Below, one piece after another: positions 48,181-57,226 of a stretch of DNA of 64,000 nucleotides. The stretch is taken from contig NZ_CP099572.1 in NCBI RefSeq assembly GCF_040409805.1, positions 1,550,001 through 1,614,000 on the forward strand, read 5' to 3'. The stretch is from Polynucleobacter sp. MWH-UH23A. Lineage in GTDB: Bacteria > Pseudomonadota > Gammaproteobacteria > Burkholderiales > Burkholderiaceae. Within the stretch, counting starts at the first letter, position 1; every line of letters begins with the position of its first letter. The notes beneath the pieces are model-generated. The model was not told the origin of the DNA, did not search any database, and was given only the letters and a program-made list of their open reading frames with translations. Both the position numbers and the translations under genes were made by a program.

Positions 48181-48446
48181 TTATTTTTATATTGAGTTGG
48201 GCAATAAGCGCGTTGAACCAATTTGCTTCGGAGCGCCATATGTTTTGTGACTCTGCCAGAGACCCGCTCTCTCCATAAATCAAATGAACCTCTCTTGAGC
48301 TCTCGACGCATTAATTGAATCACTTGAGACTCTGAAAATCCAAATGTTGCTTCAATAGCCTCAAATGGAGTTCGATCCTCCCAAGCCATCTCAATCAGGC
48401 GGGACAGTTCATCTTTAGAGAGCGTTTTAGATGGATCTTTTGACAT
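48177..48446 (-). CDS. TIGR03643/DUF2805 family protein
   Basis: An 89-residue helical protein: LIEMAWEDRTPFEAIEATFGFSESQVIQLMRRELK has a helix-turn-helix-like look, and the C-terminus contains RVTKHMALRS. The family occurs next to FeS-type photolyases in many proteobacteria and is uncharacterised. It heads the photolyase operon with a four-base overlap. Copy B of the shared motif is 3 bp before its ATG. Confidence 0.85.
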   Translation of the reverse strand: MSKDPSKTLSKDELSRLIEMAWEDRTPFEAIEATFGFSESQVIQLMRRELKRGSFDLWRERVSGRVTKHMALRSKLVQRAYCPTQYKNK

Positions 48447-48449
48447 CCT

Positions 48450-48476
48450 GCAAGTTTAAGACTTATTCACTAAACT
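48450..48476. promoter_or_regulatory. Shared photolyase-cluster motif, copy B
   Basis: GCAAGTTTAAGACTTATT followed by CACTAAACT. In this copy AGTTTA and TAAACT form a perfect 6-12-6 inverted repeat around the palindromic TAAGACTTA. It lies between the TIGR03643-photolyase operon and the divergent HNH gene, at exactly the same 3-bp distance from the ATG as copy A. Confidence 0.7.
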
Positions 48477-48506
48477 CGTACTGACCTTTTAATTCTGCAA
48501 TTTAAG

Positions 48507-48851
48507 ATGAATGGCAAAATTCGTCAAAAATTGATTACACAAGCACCTCGAGTAATTGCAAATACTCAAGCAATCATTTGCCCAATATGCGATCGATCTA
48601 TTCCAGCATCTCAAAAAGATGCTCACCACCTCATCCCGAAATCTAAAGGGGGAAGAACTACAGAATTTCTCCATCGTATCTGCCACCGACAAATACATGC
48701 CCTCTTTACCGAAACCGAGCTAGCGAACCAATTCCATAATGCAGCTGCCTTGCAAGATCATCCAGAAATGAAACGATTTATTCAATGGGTAAAAACAAAG
48801 CCAGATACTTTTTATGAAAGAGTTCGCAAAAGTGCCCGCATTAAAACATAG
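48507..48851 (+). CDS. HNH endonuclease-type protein
   Basis: A 114-residue protein with CPICDRSIPASQKDAHHLIPKSKGG and later LHRICHRQIHALF: the zinc-binding CxxC and the HH...H catalytic pattern of HNH nucleases. Such small stand-alone HNH proteins often flank photolyase or SDR genes and might be repair nucleases; this is inference. ATG 48507 has only a weak ribosome site. Divergent from the TIGR03643-photolyase operon. Confidence 0.85.
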   Translation: MNGKIRQKLITQAPRVIANTQAIICPICDRSIPASQKDAHHLIPKSKGGRTTEFLHRICHRQIHALFTETELANQFHNAAALQDHPEMKRFIQWVKTKPDTFYERVRKSARIKT

Positions 48852-48932
48852 AGGCCTCTAGAATCAGTATTCCTTTGCCCATAGATAATAGAATGGCAAT
48901 ATCACGATATTTCGAGACAAACACCAAAAATT

Positions 48933-49694
48933 ATGAATCATTCAAACAATAAGGTTGCTTTAGTTACTGGCGCAGGAGCAGGAATTGGTAGGGCTGCGGC
49001 CAAAGCGTTATTGCACGGTGGCTATCAGGTTGTATTAACAGGGCGTAATTTAGAAAAGCTACAAAAAGCTATTAGTGATATTGGTGGCAATGGGAATAAT
49101 TGTCTAGCTGTCACCTGTGATGTTGGTAATCCAGAGCAAGTAAAAAAACTATTTGCAGCAACTAAAGCCAAGTTTGGTCGCATTGATGTCCTATTTAATA
49201 ATGCAGGTATGGGCGCACCTGCCGTTCCCATGGAAGACTTAACGTATGAACAATGGATGAGTGTCGTCAACACCAATCTTTGCGGAGCCTTTCTGTGCTC
49301 CCAAGAGGCAATTCGGATGATGAAAGCACAATCCCCTCAAGGCGGCAGAATTATTAATAACGGCTCAATCTCAGCACACGCACCAAGACCCATGTCAGCA
49401 CCTTATACCTCCACAAAGCATGCTATCAGCGGCCTTACAAAAACAATCGCTTTGGATGGTCGACCATTTAATATCGCTTGTGGACAAATTGACATTGGCA
49501 ATGCCGCAACTGAGATGACTGAGCGCATGGCTGCGGGCATCATACAAGCCGATCAGTCCATTAAGGTAGAGCCTCGTATGGATGTTGATCATGTTGGTCA
49601 GGCAGTACTTCACATGGCACAACTACCACTGGAATCCAATATTTTGAATATGACCATCATGGCAACCAAGATGCCATTTGTAGGTCGAGGCTAG
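48933..49694 (+). CDS. SDR-family NAD(P)-dependent oxidoreductase
   Basis: A 253-residue classical short-chain dehydrogenase: [10 protein letters not shown] cofactor loop, NNAGMGAP, catalytic serine in [10 protein letters not shown], and [13 protein letters not shown] (YxxxK). Substrate unknown. Monocistronic, ending at a strong terminator (49717-49743). Not obviously part of the photolyase cluster beyond proximity. Confidence 0.9.
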   Translation: MNHSNNKVALVTGAGAGIGRAAAKALLHGGYQVVLTGRNLEKLQKAISDIGGNGNNCLAVTCDVGNPEQVKKLFAATKAKFGRIDVLFNNAGMGAPAVPMEDLTYEQWMSVVNTNLCGAFLCSQEAIRMMKAQSPQGGRIINNGSISAHAPRPMSAPYTSTKHAISGLTKTIALDGRPFNIACGQIDIGNAATEMTERMAAGIIQADQSIKVEPRMDVDHVGQAVLHMAQLPLESNILNMTIMATKMPFVGRG

Positions 49695-49716
49695 CTCCAC
49701 ATTCAGCCCTCGTAAC

Positions 49717-49743
49717 TAAAAAGCCACCCTAGGGTGGCTTTTA
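49717..49743. terminator. Bidirectional terminator
   Basis: A perfect 20-bp palindrome (AAGCCACCCT/AGGGTGGCTT) flanked by A and T runs between the convergent SDR and alpha/beta hydrolase genes; serves both strands. Confidence 0.9.
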
Positions 49744-50799
49744 TTATTTCTCAGGCTTGAAATTACTATCCAAAAAGTCTTGGACCCCCGCGAACATTAG
49801 CATACGGTTTTTCTCCATAATGATGGTATGGGTGCCTTCGCTAATCTGCAGCATAATTTTGTATGGCGCATTCTCTAGCTTTGTGTAGTACTCATACATC
49901 ATATAGCTTGGCAAGTCTGCATCCCATTCAGCATGCACCAACATCACTGGCACACGAATTTCTTTAGGATCGTAAACAGGAATACCGGCAGTCCAAAACT
50001 CACGCGCATCTTGAACAGTGCCGTTTGGCGCACGCAATTTTTTAGGATTTTGTGTTTTGCCCCAGGGGTCAGTCTCAAATGTGGCTTCTGCCCACTTCTC
50101 AAACCAACCTTCAGGTATTAGGCTTGCTTTTGCACTTTCAGGAACCCCCGTTAACCAACGATTTTTCGCGTCAGCAACAGAAGCCACTCGATAGGCACCT
50201 AATTGACCGCCCTTGTCAGTCAATGGTGCACCACCCTGACGCAACCATTGCGGGGCGTAGAGAACCAACTTATTTACTTTTTGATTATTAAGGGTTGTGT
50301 ATTTTCCCATAATGGTTGTACCCCAAGACCAACCAAGTAAATTAAGTTTATTGATGTTGCGTTTAGCAAGAATGTAATCAACAGCGCTAGAAACGTCACG
50401 AACAGCAACATCAGTGCGCACTATTGGCGGATTTTGATCTGCTGGTTGATCCATTTCCGGTGGACGAGTAGATTTGCTGTAACCACGCAGATCGACCAAC
50501 CAGACGTCATAACCCCTAGCGGCGATATATTCCATCCAAGAAGTGCCGCCCAGAGATAAATCAAAAGCTGTTTCAGCTGGATAAGTTGATCCATGCACAT
50601 AAAGTAGAGTTTTTTCTGGAGAGAATTTTTTCATTCCCGCCAAATGTTTATTGCGCACGTACAGGGAGATGCCTGGTGTATCGCTCTGAATCATGTACTC
50701 ATTCATTTCGATCTTTCCCGCAGCGAAAGCCTGAGAAAAGCCAATAAAAACGAGCAAGCTCAAAACAGAAAGCCCAATAGCTTTAAAAATGAATTTCAT
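49744..50799 (-). CDS. Secreted alpha/beta hydrolase
   Basis: A 351-residue exported hydrolase. A signal peptide ends at FSQAFAAGK. The nucleophile serine is in LLGWSWGTTIMG (GxSxG), the acid in HAEWDADLP and the histidine in SEGTHTIIME. The cap and LVDLRGYSKSTRP segment resemble lysophospholipase- or esterase-like members. Substrate not deducible. Its stop codon directly abuts the terminator. Confidence 0.88.
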   Translation of the reverse strand: MKFIFKAIGLSVLSLLVFIGFSQAFAAGKIEMNEYMIQSDTPGISLYVRNKHLAGMKKFSPEKTLLYVHGSTYPAETAFDLSLGGTSWMEYIAARGYDVWLVDLRGYSKSTRPPEMDQPADQNPPIVRTDVAVRDVSSAVDYILAKRNINKLNLLGWSWGTTIMGKYTTLNNQKVNKLVLYAPQWLRQGGAPLTDKGGQLGAYRVASVADAKNRWLTGVPESAKASLIPEGWFEKWAEATFETDPWGKTQNPKKLRAPNGTVQDAREFWTAGIPVYDPKEIRVPVMLVHAEWDADLPSYMMYEYYTKLENAPYKIMLQISEGTHTIIMEKNRMLMFAGVQDFLDSNFKPEK

Positions 50800-50884
50800 A
50801 TTGTCTCCAAAATACTTTTTTTATTTCAACTACTCTACACTAGATTCCTAGAGATACTCTTAGCTGCTATAAAAACTCAGGGAA

Positions 50885-51280
50885 TTACCCGATCAGTTCA
50901 CTAATCTCTATAAGATTCTGATCTGGATCTCGGACATACACAGAATTAATCTTTGCTGTCGCACCTGTCCGTATAACTGGGCCTTCAATAATGGGCCAGT
51001 TCTCTTGTGCCAAATGATTGATTACCTCAGTTAGAGCTCGGTCTGCTATAAAACATAAGTCCAATGAACCAGGGGTAGGGATATTTGCTTTAGGCTCAAA
51101 CTCCTTGCCCTTGGTATGCAGATTAATTTTCTGATTACCGAATAAAAATGCCTTGCGTTCCACTGGCGGGGTACCGCCAATAAATGATTCCAACTTCATC
51201 CCGAGAACACGTGTATAAAAATCAATACATGCTGTCTCATTAGCCGTTGTTAAAACCAAATGGTCTAAGTGATCAATCAT
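50885..51280 (-). CDS. VOC-family (glyoxalase-fold) protein
   Basis: A 131-residue single VOC domain: IDHLDHLVLTTANETACIDFYTRVLGMKLE at the N-terminus supplies the first metal histidine; VYVRDPDQNLIEISELIG supplies the glutamate. Related to glyoxalase/bleomycin-resistance and dioxygenase-like proteins. It is the third gene of the CoA-transferase, HMG-CoA-lyase, VOC unit, 23 bp downstream of the lyase. Confidence 0.86.
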   Translation of the reverse strand: MIDHLDHLVLTTANETACIDFYTRVLGMKLESFIGGTPPVERKAFLFGNQKINLHTKGKEFEPKANIPTPGSLDLCFIADRALTEVINHLAQENWPIIEGPVIRTGATAKINSVYVRDPDQNLIEISELIG

Positions 51281-51303
51281 ATAAGCCCTTTATTTTTCTT
51301 TGC

Positions 51304-52230
51304 TTACTTAAGATCATTTATATATTCTGGGGCAGGATGCAAATCGCAACTACGCCCTGCTTTAGCAACTTGACCCGGTACGGTATGACCAACGATTTGT
51401 GGTAACTCTCTAGCCAACTCTAACAACTTAGGGATGTTAATGCCCGTCTCGTACCCCATAGCATCAAGCATATGAATGGCATCTTCACTGGAGATATTGC
51501 CGCTAGCACCTGGCGCATATGGACAACCACCCAAGCCACCAAGTGAGCCGTCAAAACGAATGATGCCGCTCTGCACTGCTGCCAGCACATTGGCTAGTCC
51601 CATACCTCTCGTATTATGAAAGTGCATTGTCATCTGCAATTGAGGGAACTTCTTTTGCAAAGACTCGGACATTTTTGTAACCTGCGCCGGATTTGCCATA
51701 CCAGTCGTATCGCATATCGTTAGCCCACGAACTCCTAGATCCGCAAATCGTTGGCAAAAATGCTCTACTACCTCTTGCGGAACATCACCCTCCATAGGGC
51801 AGCCAAATGCGGTTGATAATGAAACATTAATTGGTGTTTTTCCATCCACGTACTTAATTACTTCTGCCAATCCAGCAAAACTTTTCTCACGTGTCATGCG
51901 CAAATTGGCGAGATTATGCGTTTCTGATGTGGACATCACTAGATTAAATTCGTCTGCGCGAGATTCCAGAGCGCGTTCTGCGCCACGAAGATTGGGTACA
52001 AGGACCGTATATTCAACGCCGGGAACTCGTTTGATCCTACCCATGACTTCTTCAGCATCTCTGAGCATCGGGATAGCCTTTGGAGATGTAAAGGAAGTCA
52101 CTTCTATTTTTGCGAAGCCACACTGACTCATAGCATCAATCAAGCGCACCTTATCTTCCGTTGGAATAAAGTTTGGCTCAATCTGAAATCCGTCTCTAGT
52201 GACTACGTCATTGAAATAAATTCTGGTCAT
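51304..52230 (-). CDS. Hydroxymethylglutaryl-CoA lyase-like enzyme
   Basis: A 308-residue TIM-barrel lyase of the HMG-CoA lyase type: TRDGFQIEPNFIPTEDKVRLIDA, the metal HFHNTRGMG motif and GGLGGCPYAPGASGNISSED, with the catalytic cysteine in GGCPYAPGA. Relatives split HMG-CoA or citramalyl-CoA into acetoacetate or pyruvate plus acetyl-CoA. It lies 15 bp after a family III CoA-transferase that would make the CoA ester, so uptake of a free branched hydroxy-dicarboxylate is plausible. Confidence 0.9.
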   Translation of the reverse strand: MTRIYFNDVVTRDGFQIEPNFIPTEDKVRLIDAMSQCGFAKIEVTSFTSPKAIPMLRDAEEVMGRIKRVPGVEYTVLVPNLRGAERALESRADEFNLVMSTSETHNLANLRMTREKSFAGLAEVIKYVDGKTPINVSLSTAFGCPMEGDVPQEVVEHFCQRFADLGVRGLTICDTTGMANPAQVTKMSESLQKKFPQLQMTMHFHNTRGMGLANVLAAVQSGIIRFDGSLGGLGGCPYAPGASGNISSEDAIHMLDAMGYETGINIPKLLELARELPQIVGHTVPGQVAKAGRSCDLHPAPEYINDLK

Positions 52231-52245
52231 GTTCTTTTTCTTCTC

Positions 52246-53439
52246 TTATTGTGTAAAGGCAACACCGCGCTCTTTTAGGGAAGCAATTTGCGAGTCATTC
52301 AAGCCGATTTCTTTTAAGACCTCATCGGTATTTTGACCAATACTTGGTGCAAGGGTCTTAATTGACCCTGGTGTGCGCGATAACTTTGGCAAAACACCAG
52401 GCACTTCTAGATGACTGCCGTCCTGCATCTGAATGCTTTGAATATTCTCACGTGCTCGGTAATGAGGGTCATTAGCAATATCCGCCACGGTATAGATACG
52501 CCCCGCAGGAACAGCAGCTGAATCAAGTAATTCAAGTGCTTTATCAGTCGTAGTTGATTTTGCCCACGCACCGATTGCTTGATCCAATTCTTGAACTCGT
52601 TTGACGCGCCCGTCATTATTTTCCAACTCGGGATCGTTACCTAAATCATCACGTCCAATGAGCTTCATCAAACGCTTAAAGATACTATCGCCATTGCCAG
52701 CAACCAAAACATAGCCGCTATCTGAGCATTGATAAGCATTAGATGGCGCAATACCTGGCAGTGCACTGCCAGCAGCTTGTCTCACTTCACCGAAGGCACT
52801 GTACTCAGGTAGCAAACTCTCCATGCAATTGAAAACTGCCTCATATAAGGCAACATCTATTACTTGACCCTTGCCACTACGATGGCGCTCTTGCAACGCC
52901 AACAAAATACCGATAACACCATGCAGTGATGCCAATGTATCGCCAATACTTACACCCACTCGTACCGGAACCCTTCCAGGTTCAGCAGTTAAATGTCTTA
53001 GGCCACCCATTGCTTCCGCTACAACACCAAATCCAGGCTTGTCTTTATAAGGACCTGTCTGACCATATCCACTAATTCGTAGAATGATGAGTTTTGGATT
53101 TAGCTCAAGTAATTTTTCTGGATCCAGACCCCAGCCCTCTAATGTTCCAGGACGAAAGTTCTCAATCAAGATATCCGCTTCTGTAGCGAGCTTTCTGACG
53201 ATGTCTTGCGCATCCGTTTGGCGTAAATCTAAGGAGAGAGAGCGCTTATTTCTTGATTGCACTTGCCACCAAACCGATGTGCCATCTTTTAATAAGCGCC
53301 ATTTACGTAATGCATCGCCCACTTTTGGCGGTTCAATCTTGACTACATCCGCACCAAAATCTGCCAAGGTTTTTGCGGCGAATGGACCAGCGATCAACTG
53401 ACCCATTTCAATCACTTTTAATCCTGCTAGTGGCTCCAT
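52246..53439 (-). CDS. Family III CoA-transferase (CaiB/BaiF)
   Basis: A 397-residue CoA-transferase: MEPLAGLKVIEMGQLIAGPFAAKTLADFGADVVKIE, the nucleophilic-aspartate region and GFGVVAEAMGGLRHLTAEPG. It transfers CoA from a donor such as succinyl-CoA to a carboxylate. The start is ATG 53439 behind GGGGAATCTCGT; a longer frame to 53478 adds a basic stretch without a ribosome site. Paired with an HMG-CoA-lyase-like enzyme and divergent from a LysR regulator. Confidence 0.92.
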   Translation of the reverse strand: MEPLAGLKVIEMGQLIAGPFAAKTLADFGADVVKIEPPKVGDALRKWRLLKDGTSVWWQVQSRNKRSLSLDLRQTDAQDIVRKLATEADILIENFRPGTLEGWGLDPEKLLELNPKLIILRISGYGQTGPYKDKPGFGVVAEAMGGLRHLTAEPGRVPVRVGVSIGDTLASLHGVIGILLALQERHRSGKGQVIDVALYEAVFNCMESLLPEYSAFGEVRQAAGSALPGIAPSNAYQCSDSGYVLVAGNGDSIFKRLMKLIGRDDLGNDPELENNDGRVKRVQELDQAIGAWAKSTTTDKALELLDSAAVPAGRIYTVADIANDPHYRARENIQSIQMQDGSHLEVPGVLPKLSRTPGSIKTLAPSIGQNTDEVLKEIGLNDSQIASLKERGVAFTQ

Positions 53440-53525
53440 ACGAGATTCCCCTGCTCTTTTGCATCTTGGTTTTTTCAATGGTAGAAAAATAACCCTAGTT
53501 TTCCCCTTTGGGAATTGCTATCTAT

Positions 53526-53560
53526 CTAGCAAGCCTTCTCATTTTGCGAAGGCTTGCTAG
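53526..53560. promoter_or_regulatory. 35-nt perfect hairpin/operator before lysR
   Basis: Thirteen-base perfect arms (CTAGCAAGCCTTC at 53526-53538 and GAAGGCTTGCTAG at 53548-53560) around a 9-base loop end 9 bp before the lysR start codon. It may be a LysR-type operator in the divergent promoter region, an mRNA hairpin next to the start codon, or both. There is no T-tract, so it is not a terminator. Confidence 0.7.
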
Positions 53561-53569
53561 AATATCCCC

Positions 53570-54484
53570 ATGAAACCCCAAATAAACCCCGCTAGAGTGG
53601 ACTTTGTTACTCTCAAGCTGTTCTGCGCCATCGCACAATCCGGCAGCATTACCAAGGGCGCCAATGAATGTAGCCTGGCTCTTTCAGCAGCCAGCAGAAG
53701 AATTTCTGAGCTAGAGGAGACGGTTGGGCTGGCGCTTCTTGATCGATCAGCTAAGGGTGTCACCCTGACTCAGGCTGGACATGCAGTCATGCAACATGCC
53801 TTACGACTATTCCAAGGCTTTGAACAATTTAGCAATGAACTTGGTGAGTACGCCAAGGGGATTAAAGGGCATGTGCGTTTGTGGGCCAATATGTCTGCGC
53901 TAACTGAGTTCTTGCCAAGCGCTCTCGCCGGGTTCTTAAAAACACATCCTGATATTCAGGTGGAAGTAGAAGAACAAATCAGCGGTGATATTGTCAAGGC
54001 ATTACTCGATGGCATTGCCGATGTAGGTGTATTCGCGGATGGCACACCAACAGCTGGGTTGGAAACCTACATCATTGGCCAAGACGAATTGGTTGTAGTT
54101 TGCAGCAAATCACACCCAATCAAGAATCGCAAAAGCATCTCTTTTGAAGAATGTTTGGACTACGACTTTGTTGGACTCAATCGCGGTAGCTCACTACTCG
54201 AACTGACTTCAAGACAGGCAGAACGCCTAAGCAAGCAAATGCGCCTACGAATCCAGGTTCGAAGTTACGATGCCATGTGCCAAATGATCGCGGTTAATCT
54301 GGGTGTAGGCATACTGCCTCTACAGGCTTGCGCACCTCAAATTAAGGCCATGGATCTTAAGGTGATACGTCTTGAAGATGGCTGGGCAAAACGCAACTTG
54401 CTCCTAGCTACCAAAGAGAATGGACGCCAATCTCCCGCTAGCATATTACTCATTGAGCACCTCCTTCAAAGATCAAAAAGTTAA
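53570..54484 (+). CDS. LysR-type transcriptional regulator
   Basis: A 304-residue LTTR. The N-terminal winged helix has VTLKLFCAIAQSGSITKGANECSLALSAASRRISELEE, the C-terminal part is the periplasmic-binding-protein-like effector domain. Divergent from the CoA-transferase operon and likely its regulator, sharing the intergenic region with the long inverted repeat. Effector unknown. No clear Shine-Dalgarno sequence precedes ATG 53570. Confidence 0.92.
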   Translation: MKPQINPARVDFVTLKLFCAIAQSGSITKGANECSLALSAASRRISELEETVGLALLDRSAKGVTLTQAGHAVMQHALRLFQGFEQFSNELGEYAKGIKGHVRLWANMSALTEFLPSALAGFLKTHPDIQVEVEEQISGDIVKALLDGIADVGVFADGTPTAGLETYIIGQDELVVVCSKSHPIKNRKSISFEECLDYDFVGLNRGSSLLELTSRQAERLSKQMRLRIQVRSYDAMCQMIAVNLGVGILPLQACAPQIKAMDLKVIRLEDGWAKRNLLLATKENGRQSPASILLIEHLLQRSKS

Positions 54485-54540
54485 GCTAATATCTATCAAT
54501 CTTAAAAATGCAATAACAAAAGACAAAAGGACAAAGAAAA

Positions 54541-55176
54541 ATGAGTCTCTTAGATAAACTGAAATGGCGCTATGCCACCAAGAAAATGGATCCTACTAAA
54601 GAGGTCCCAACAGAAAAAGTAGGGCAGATTTTAGAGGCTATTCGCTTGACAGCCAGCTCTAGCGGCCTTCAACCCTATGAGCTGATTGTGATTACCAACA
54701 AAGATCTTCGTGAAAAAATTAAAGCAATTGCTAACAATCAGAGCCAAATTACGGACTGCTCTCATCTAGTCGTTTTTGCAGCATGGGATCACTACACTGA
54801 GCAGCGCATTAATGATGCATTTGATATGACCGAGAAAGTTCGTAACTTCAAAAATGATGCGGGCGTTGCTTACCGTCAAATGCTACTTAAAAATTATCCG
54901 GCCAGAGATCCAGAGGTGAACTTCACGCATACTGCTAAACAAGCTTATATTGGACTGGGTACTGCTTTGATTGCAGCAGCAGAGCTGGAGGTTGATGCCA
55001 CTCCGATGGAAGGATTTGATCCCAAGGCTTTAGATGAGATTCTTGGTCTAAAAGCTAAAGGTCTTCGTAGCGTGGTTATGTTGCCACTAGGCTATCGCAA
55101 AGCCGATGAGGACTGGCTCTTGAATCTAAAGAAAGTTCGACGTCCTGCCGATCAATTTATTAGCTGGATTAAATAA
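54541..55176 (+). CDS. Nitroreductase-family NAD(P)H oxidoreductase
   Basis: A 211-residue FMN enzyme of the NfsB/nitroreductase family. KWRYATKKMDPTK and RLTASSSGLQPYELIVITN give the FMN phosphate and ring contacts, and AAELEVDATPMEGFDPKALDEILGL is the later family signature. Typical reaction is reduction of quinones or nitro compounds. It follows lysR by 56 bp and ends at its own terminator. Confidence 0.9.
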   Translation: MSLLDKLKWRYATKKMDPTKEVPTEKVGQILEAIRLTASSSGLQPYELIVITNKDLREKIKAIANNQSQITDCSHLVVFAAWDHYTEQRINDAFDMTEKVRNFKNDAGVAYRQMLLKNYPARDPEVNFTHTAKQAYIGLGTALIAAAELEVDATPMEGFDPKALDEILGLKAKGLRSVVMLPLGYRKADEDWLLNLKKVRRPADQFISWIK

Positions 55177-55193
55177 AGCATTACGCAGTAAGT

Positions 55194-55221
55194 AAAACGC
55201 CAACCCTAGGGTTGGCGTTTT
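55194..55221. terminator. Bidirectional terminator between nitroreductase gene and htpG
   Basis: A perfect 28-bp palindrome: 14-base arms (AAAACGCCAACCCT and AGGGTTGGCGTTTT) ending in T runs on either strand, between convergent genes. Confidence 0.92.
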
Positions 55222-55239
55222 AGCTTGCAAACTAACAAA

Positions 55240-57141
55240 TTACTTCAGTAGTAATTGATTCATACGCTTTACAAAGCTGGCGGGGTCATTTAATTGCCCA
55301 CCTTCGGCCAAGAGTGCTTGATCAAATAGCAAATTAGTCCAATCATCAAACTGCTTGTCATCACTCTTAAGCTTTAACAGCAGTGGATGCTCTGGGTTAA
55401 TCTCCAGAATAGGCTTCATGTCTGGCGCCTGCTGTCCAGCAGCTTTTAGCATGCGCAATAAATTGCCCGAGAGCTCATTCTCATCCGCGATCAAGCAAGC
55501 AGGAGAGTCTGTTAAGCGGAAAGTGACTCGCACATCTTTAGCCTTATCCTCAAGGACTTTTTTCATGCGCTCAATCAAATCCTTGAATTGCTTCTCGGTT
55601 TCTTCGTGCTCTTTCTTTTCCTTTTCATCACTCAGGCTGCCAAGATCTAAGCCACCCTTGGCAACAGAGGCTAATTGCTTGCCATCAAATTCGGTGATGA
55701 ACGACAACATCCACTCATCTACGCGATCTGAAAGCAGAAGCACCTCAACGCCTTTCTTGCGGAATATTTCCAAGTGAGGGCTATTCTTAGCAGCATTGAA
55801 AGACTCACCAGTGACGTAATAGATCTTGTCTTGACCTTCTTTCATGCGTGAAACATACTCAGCGAGCGATACTGTCTGCTCAGAAGAATCGGTATGCGTA
55901 CTTGCAAAGCGCAAGAGTTTGAGAATGCGCTCTTGATTCGCCTGGTCTTCGCCAACGCCCTCTTTCAATACCTGACCAAATTGAGTCCAGAAGGCGCGAT
56001 ATTTTTCTTTTTTCGCCTCATCATCGGTATTAGCAAGCTCCTCGAGCATGCTCAATACCCGCTTTGTCGAGCTTTCACGAATCACTTTAATATCGCGCGA
56101 CTCTTGCAAAATCTCACGAGATACATTTAATGGCAAGTCAGCTGAATCAATGACACCAGTAACAAAGCGGAGATACATTGGCATGAGTTTTTCAGCGTCA
56201 TCCATAATGAAAATACGCTTTACGTATAACTTAATGCCACCACGCTTATTGCGATCCCATAGATCAAATGGGGCACGAGATGGCACAAAGAGTAATTGCG
56301 TAAATTCGTTTCTGCCCTCTACTCGATTTAAGGAGTAGCAAAGGGGATTCTCATAGTCATGAGACAGATGTTTATAGAACTCGTTGTATTGCTCTTCGGT
56401 GATATCAGACTTATTGCGCGCCCATAGAGCTGAAGATTGGTTGATGCTTTCTAGCTCATCCCTAATAACCTGCTCTTTCTTCTTCTCATCCCACTCTTCT
56501 TTGCGCATCTGAATTGGCAAAGATATATGGTCAGAGTACTTACGAATAATCGATTTCAGCTTATAGCTATTGAGGAAATCATCTTCGCCTTCACGTAAAT
56601 GCAAGGTGATTGTCGTTCCACGCTGCGAACGATCAATAGTCTCAATTGTGAATTCGCCAGAGCCATCAGATTCCCAGCGAACACTATCGGCCGCAGGTAA
56701 TCCAGCACGACGAGTTTCTACGGTAATGCGATCCGCAACAATAAAAGCGGAGTAAAAGCCAACACCGAATTGGCCAATTAATGCCGCATCTTTTTGATGA
56801 TCACCTGAAAGTTTGGAAAAGAATTCTTTGGTTCCCGAGCGGGCAATAGTGCCGAGATTGCTAATAACCTCTTCACGACTCATGCCAATGCCGTTATCTG
56901 AGATTGAAATCGTTCTAGCGGCTTTATCAAACTCAACCTTAATTTTGAGTTCTGGATCGTCACTATACCAATCGGGGTGCGCGATGCCCTCAAACCGTAA
57001 TTTATCAGCAGCGTCTGATGCGTTGGAAATCAGCTCGCGTAGGAAGATCTCTTTATTGGAATACAAAGAGTGAATCATCAGTTGCAGAAGTTGTTTGACT
57101 TCCGCCTGGAAACCCATCGTTTCTTTAGTTGCAACAGTCAT
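55240..57141 (-). CDS. htpG: Hsp90-family chaperone HtpG
   Basis: A 633-residue cytosolic Hsp90. The N-terminal GHKL ATPase has [24 protein letters not shown] and GQFGVGFYS; the middle domain has [15 protein letters not shown]. Length is normal for proteobacteria. A near-consensus heat-shock promoter lies at 57177-57203 on the reverse strand, 36 bp before the ATG. Confidence 0.97.
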   Translation of the reverse strand: MTVATKETMGFQAEVKQLLQLMIHSLYSNKEIFLRELISNASDAADKLRFEGIAHPDWYSDDPELKIKVEFDKAARTISISDNGIGMSREEVISNLGTIARSGTKEFFSKLSGDHQKDAALIGQFGVGFYSAFIVADRITVETRRAGLPAADSVRWESDGSGEFTIETIDRSQRGTTITLHLREGEDDFLNSYKLKSIIRKYSDHISLPIQMRKEEWDEKKKEQVIRDELESINQSSALWARNKSDITEEQYNEFYKHLSHDYENPLCYSLNRVEGRNEFTQLLFVPSRAPFDLWDRNKRGGIKLYVKRIFIMDDAEKLMPMYLRFVTGVIDSADLPLNVSREILQESRDIKVIRESSTKRVLSMLEELANTDDEAKKEKYRAFWTQFGQVLKEGVGEDQANQERILKLLRFASTHTDSSEQTVSLAEYVSRMKEGQDKIYYVTGESFNAAKNSPHLEIFRKKGVEVLLLSDRVDEWMLSFITEFDGKQLASVAKGGLDLGSLSDEKEKKEHEETEKQFKDLIERMKKVLEDKAKDVRVTFRLTDSPACLIADENELSGNLLRMLKAAGQQAPDMKPILEINPEHPLLLKLKSDDKQFDDWTNLLFDQALLAEGGQLNDPASFVKRMNQLLLK

Positions 57142-57176
57142 TTCAGAATCCTATAAAAACCCAATAACTCCCTGTA

Positions 57177-57203
57177 TATAGGGGCTATTTTTCAGATTTC
57201 AAG
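57177..57203 (-). promoter_or_regulatory. Sigma-32-type heat-shock promoter of htpG
   Basis: On the reverse strand CTTGAAA (57203-57197), a 12-bp spacer and CCCCTATA (57184-57177) match the RpoH consensus. Confidence 0.75.
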
Positions 57204-57226
57204 CCCCAGTAAGGGGTTTGTAAGCC

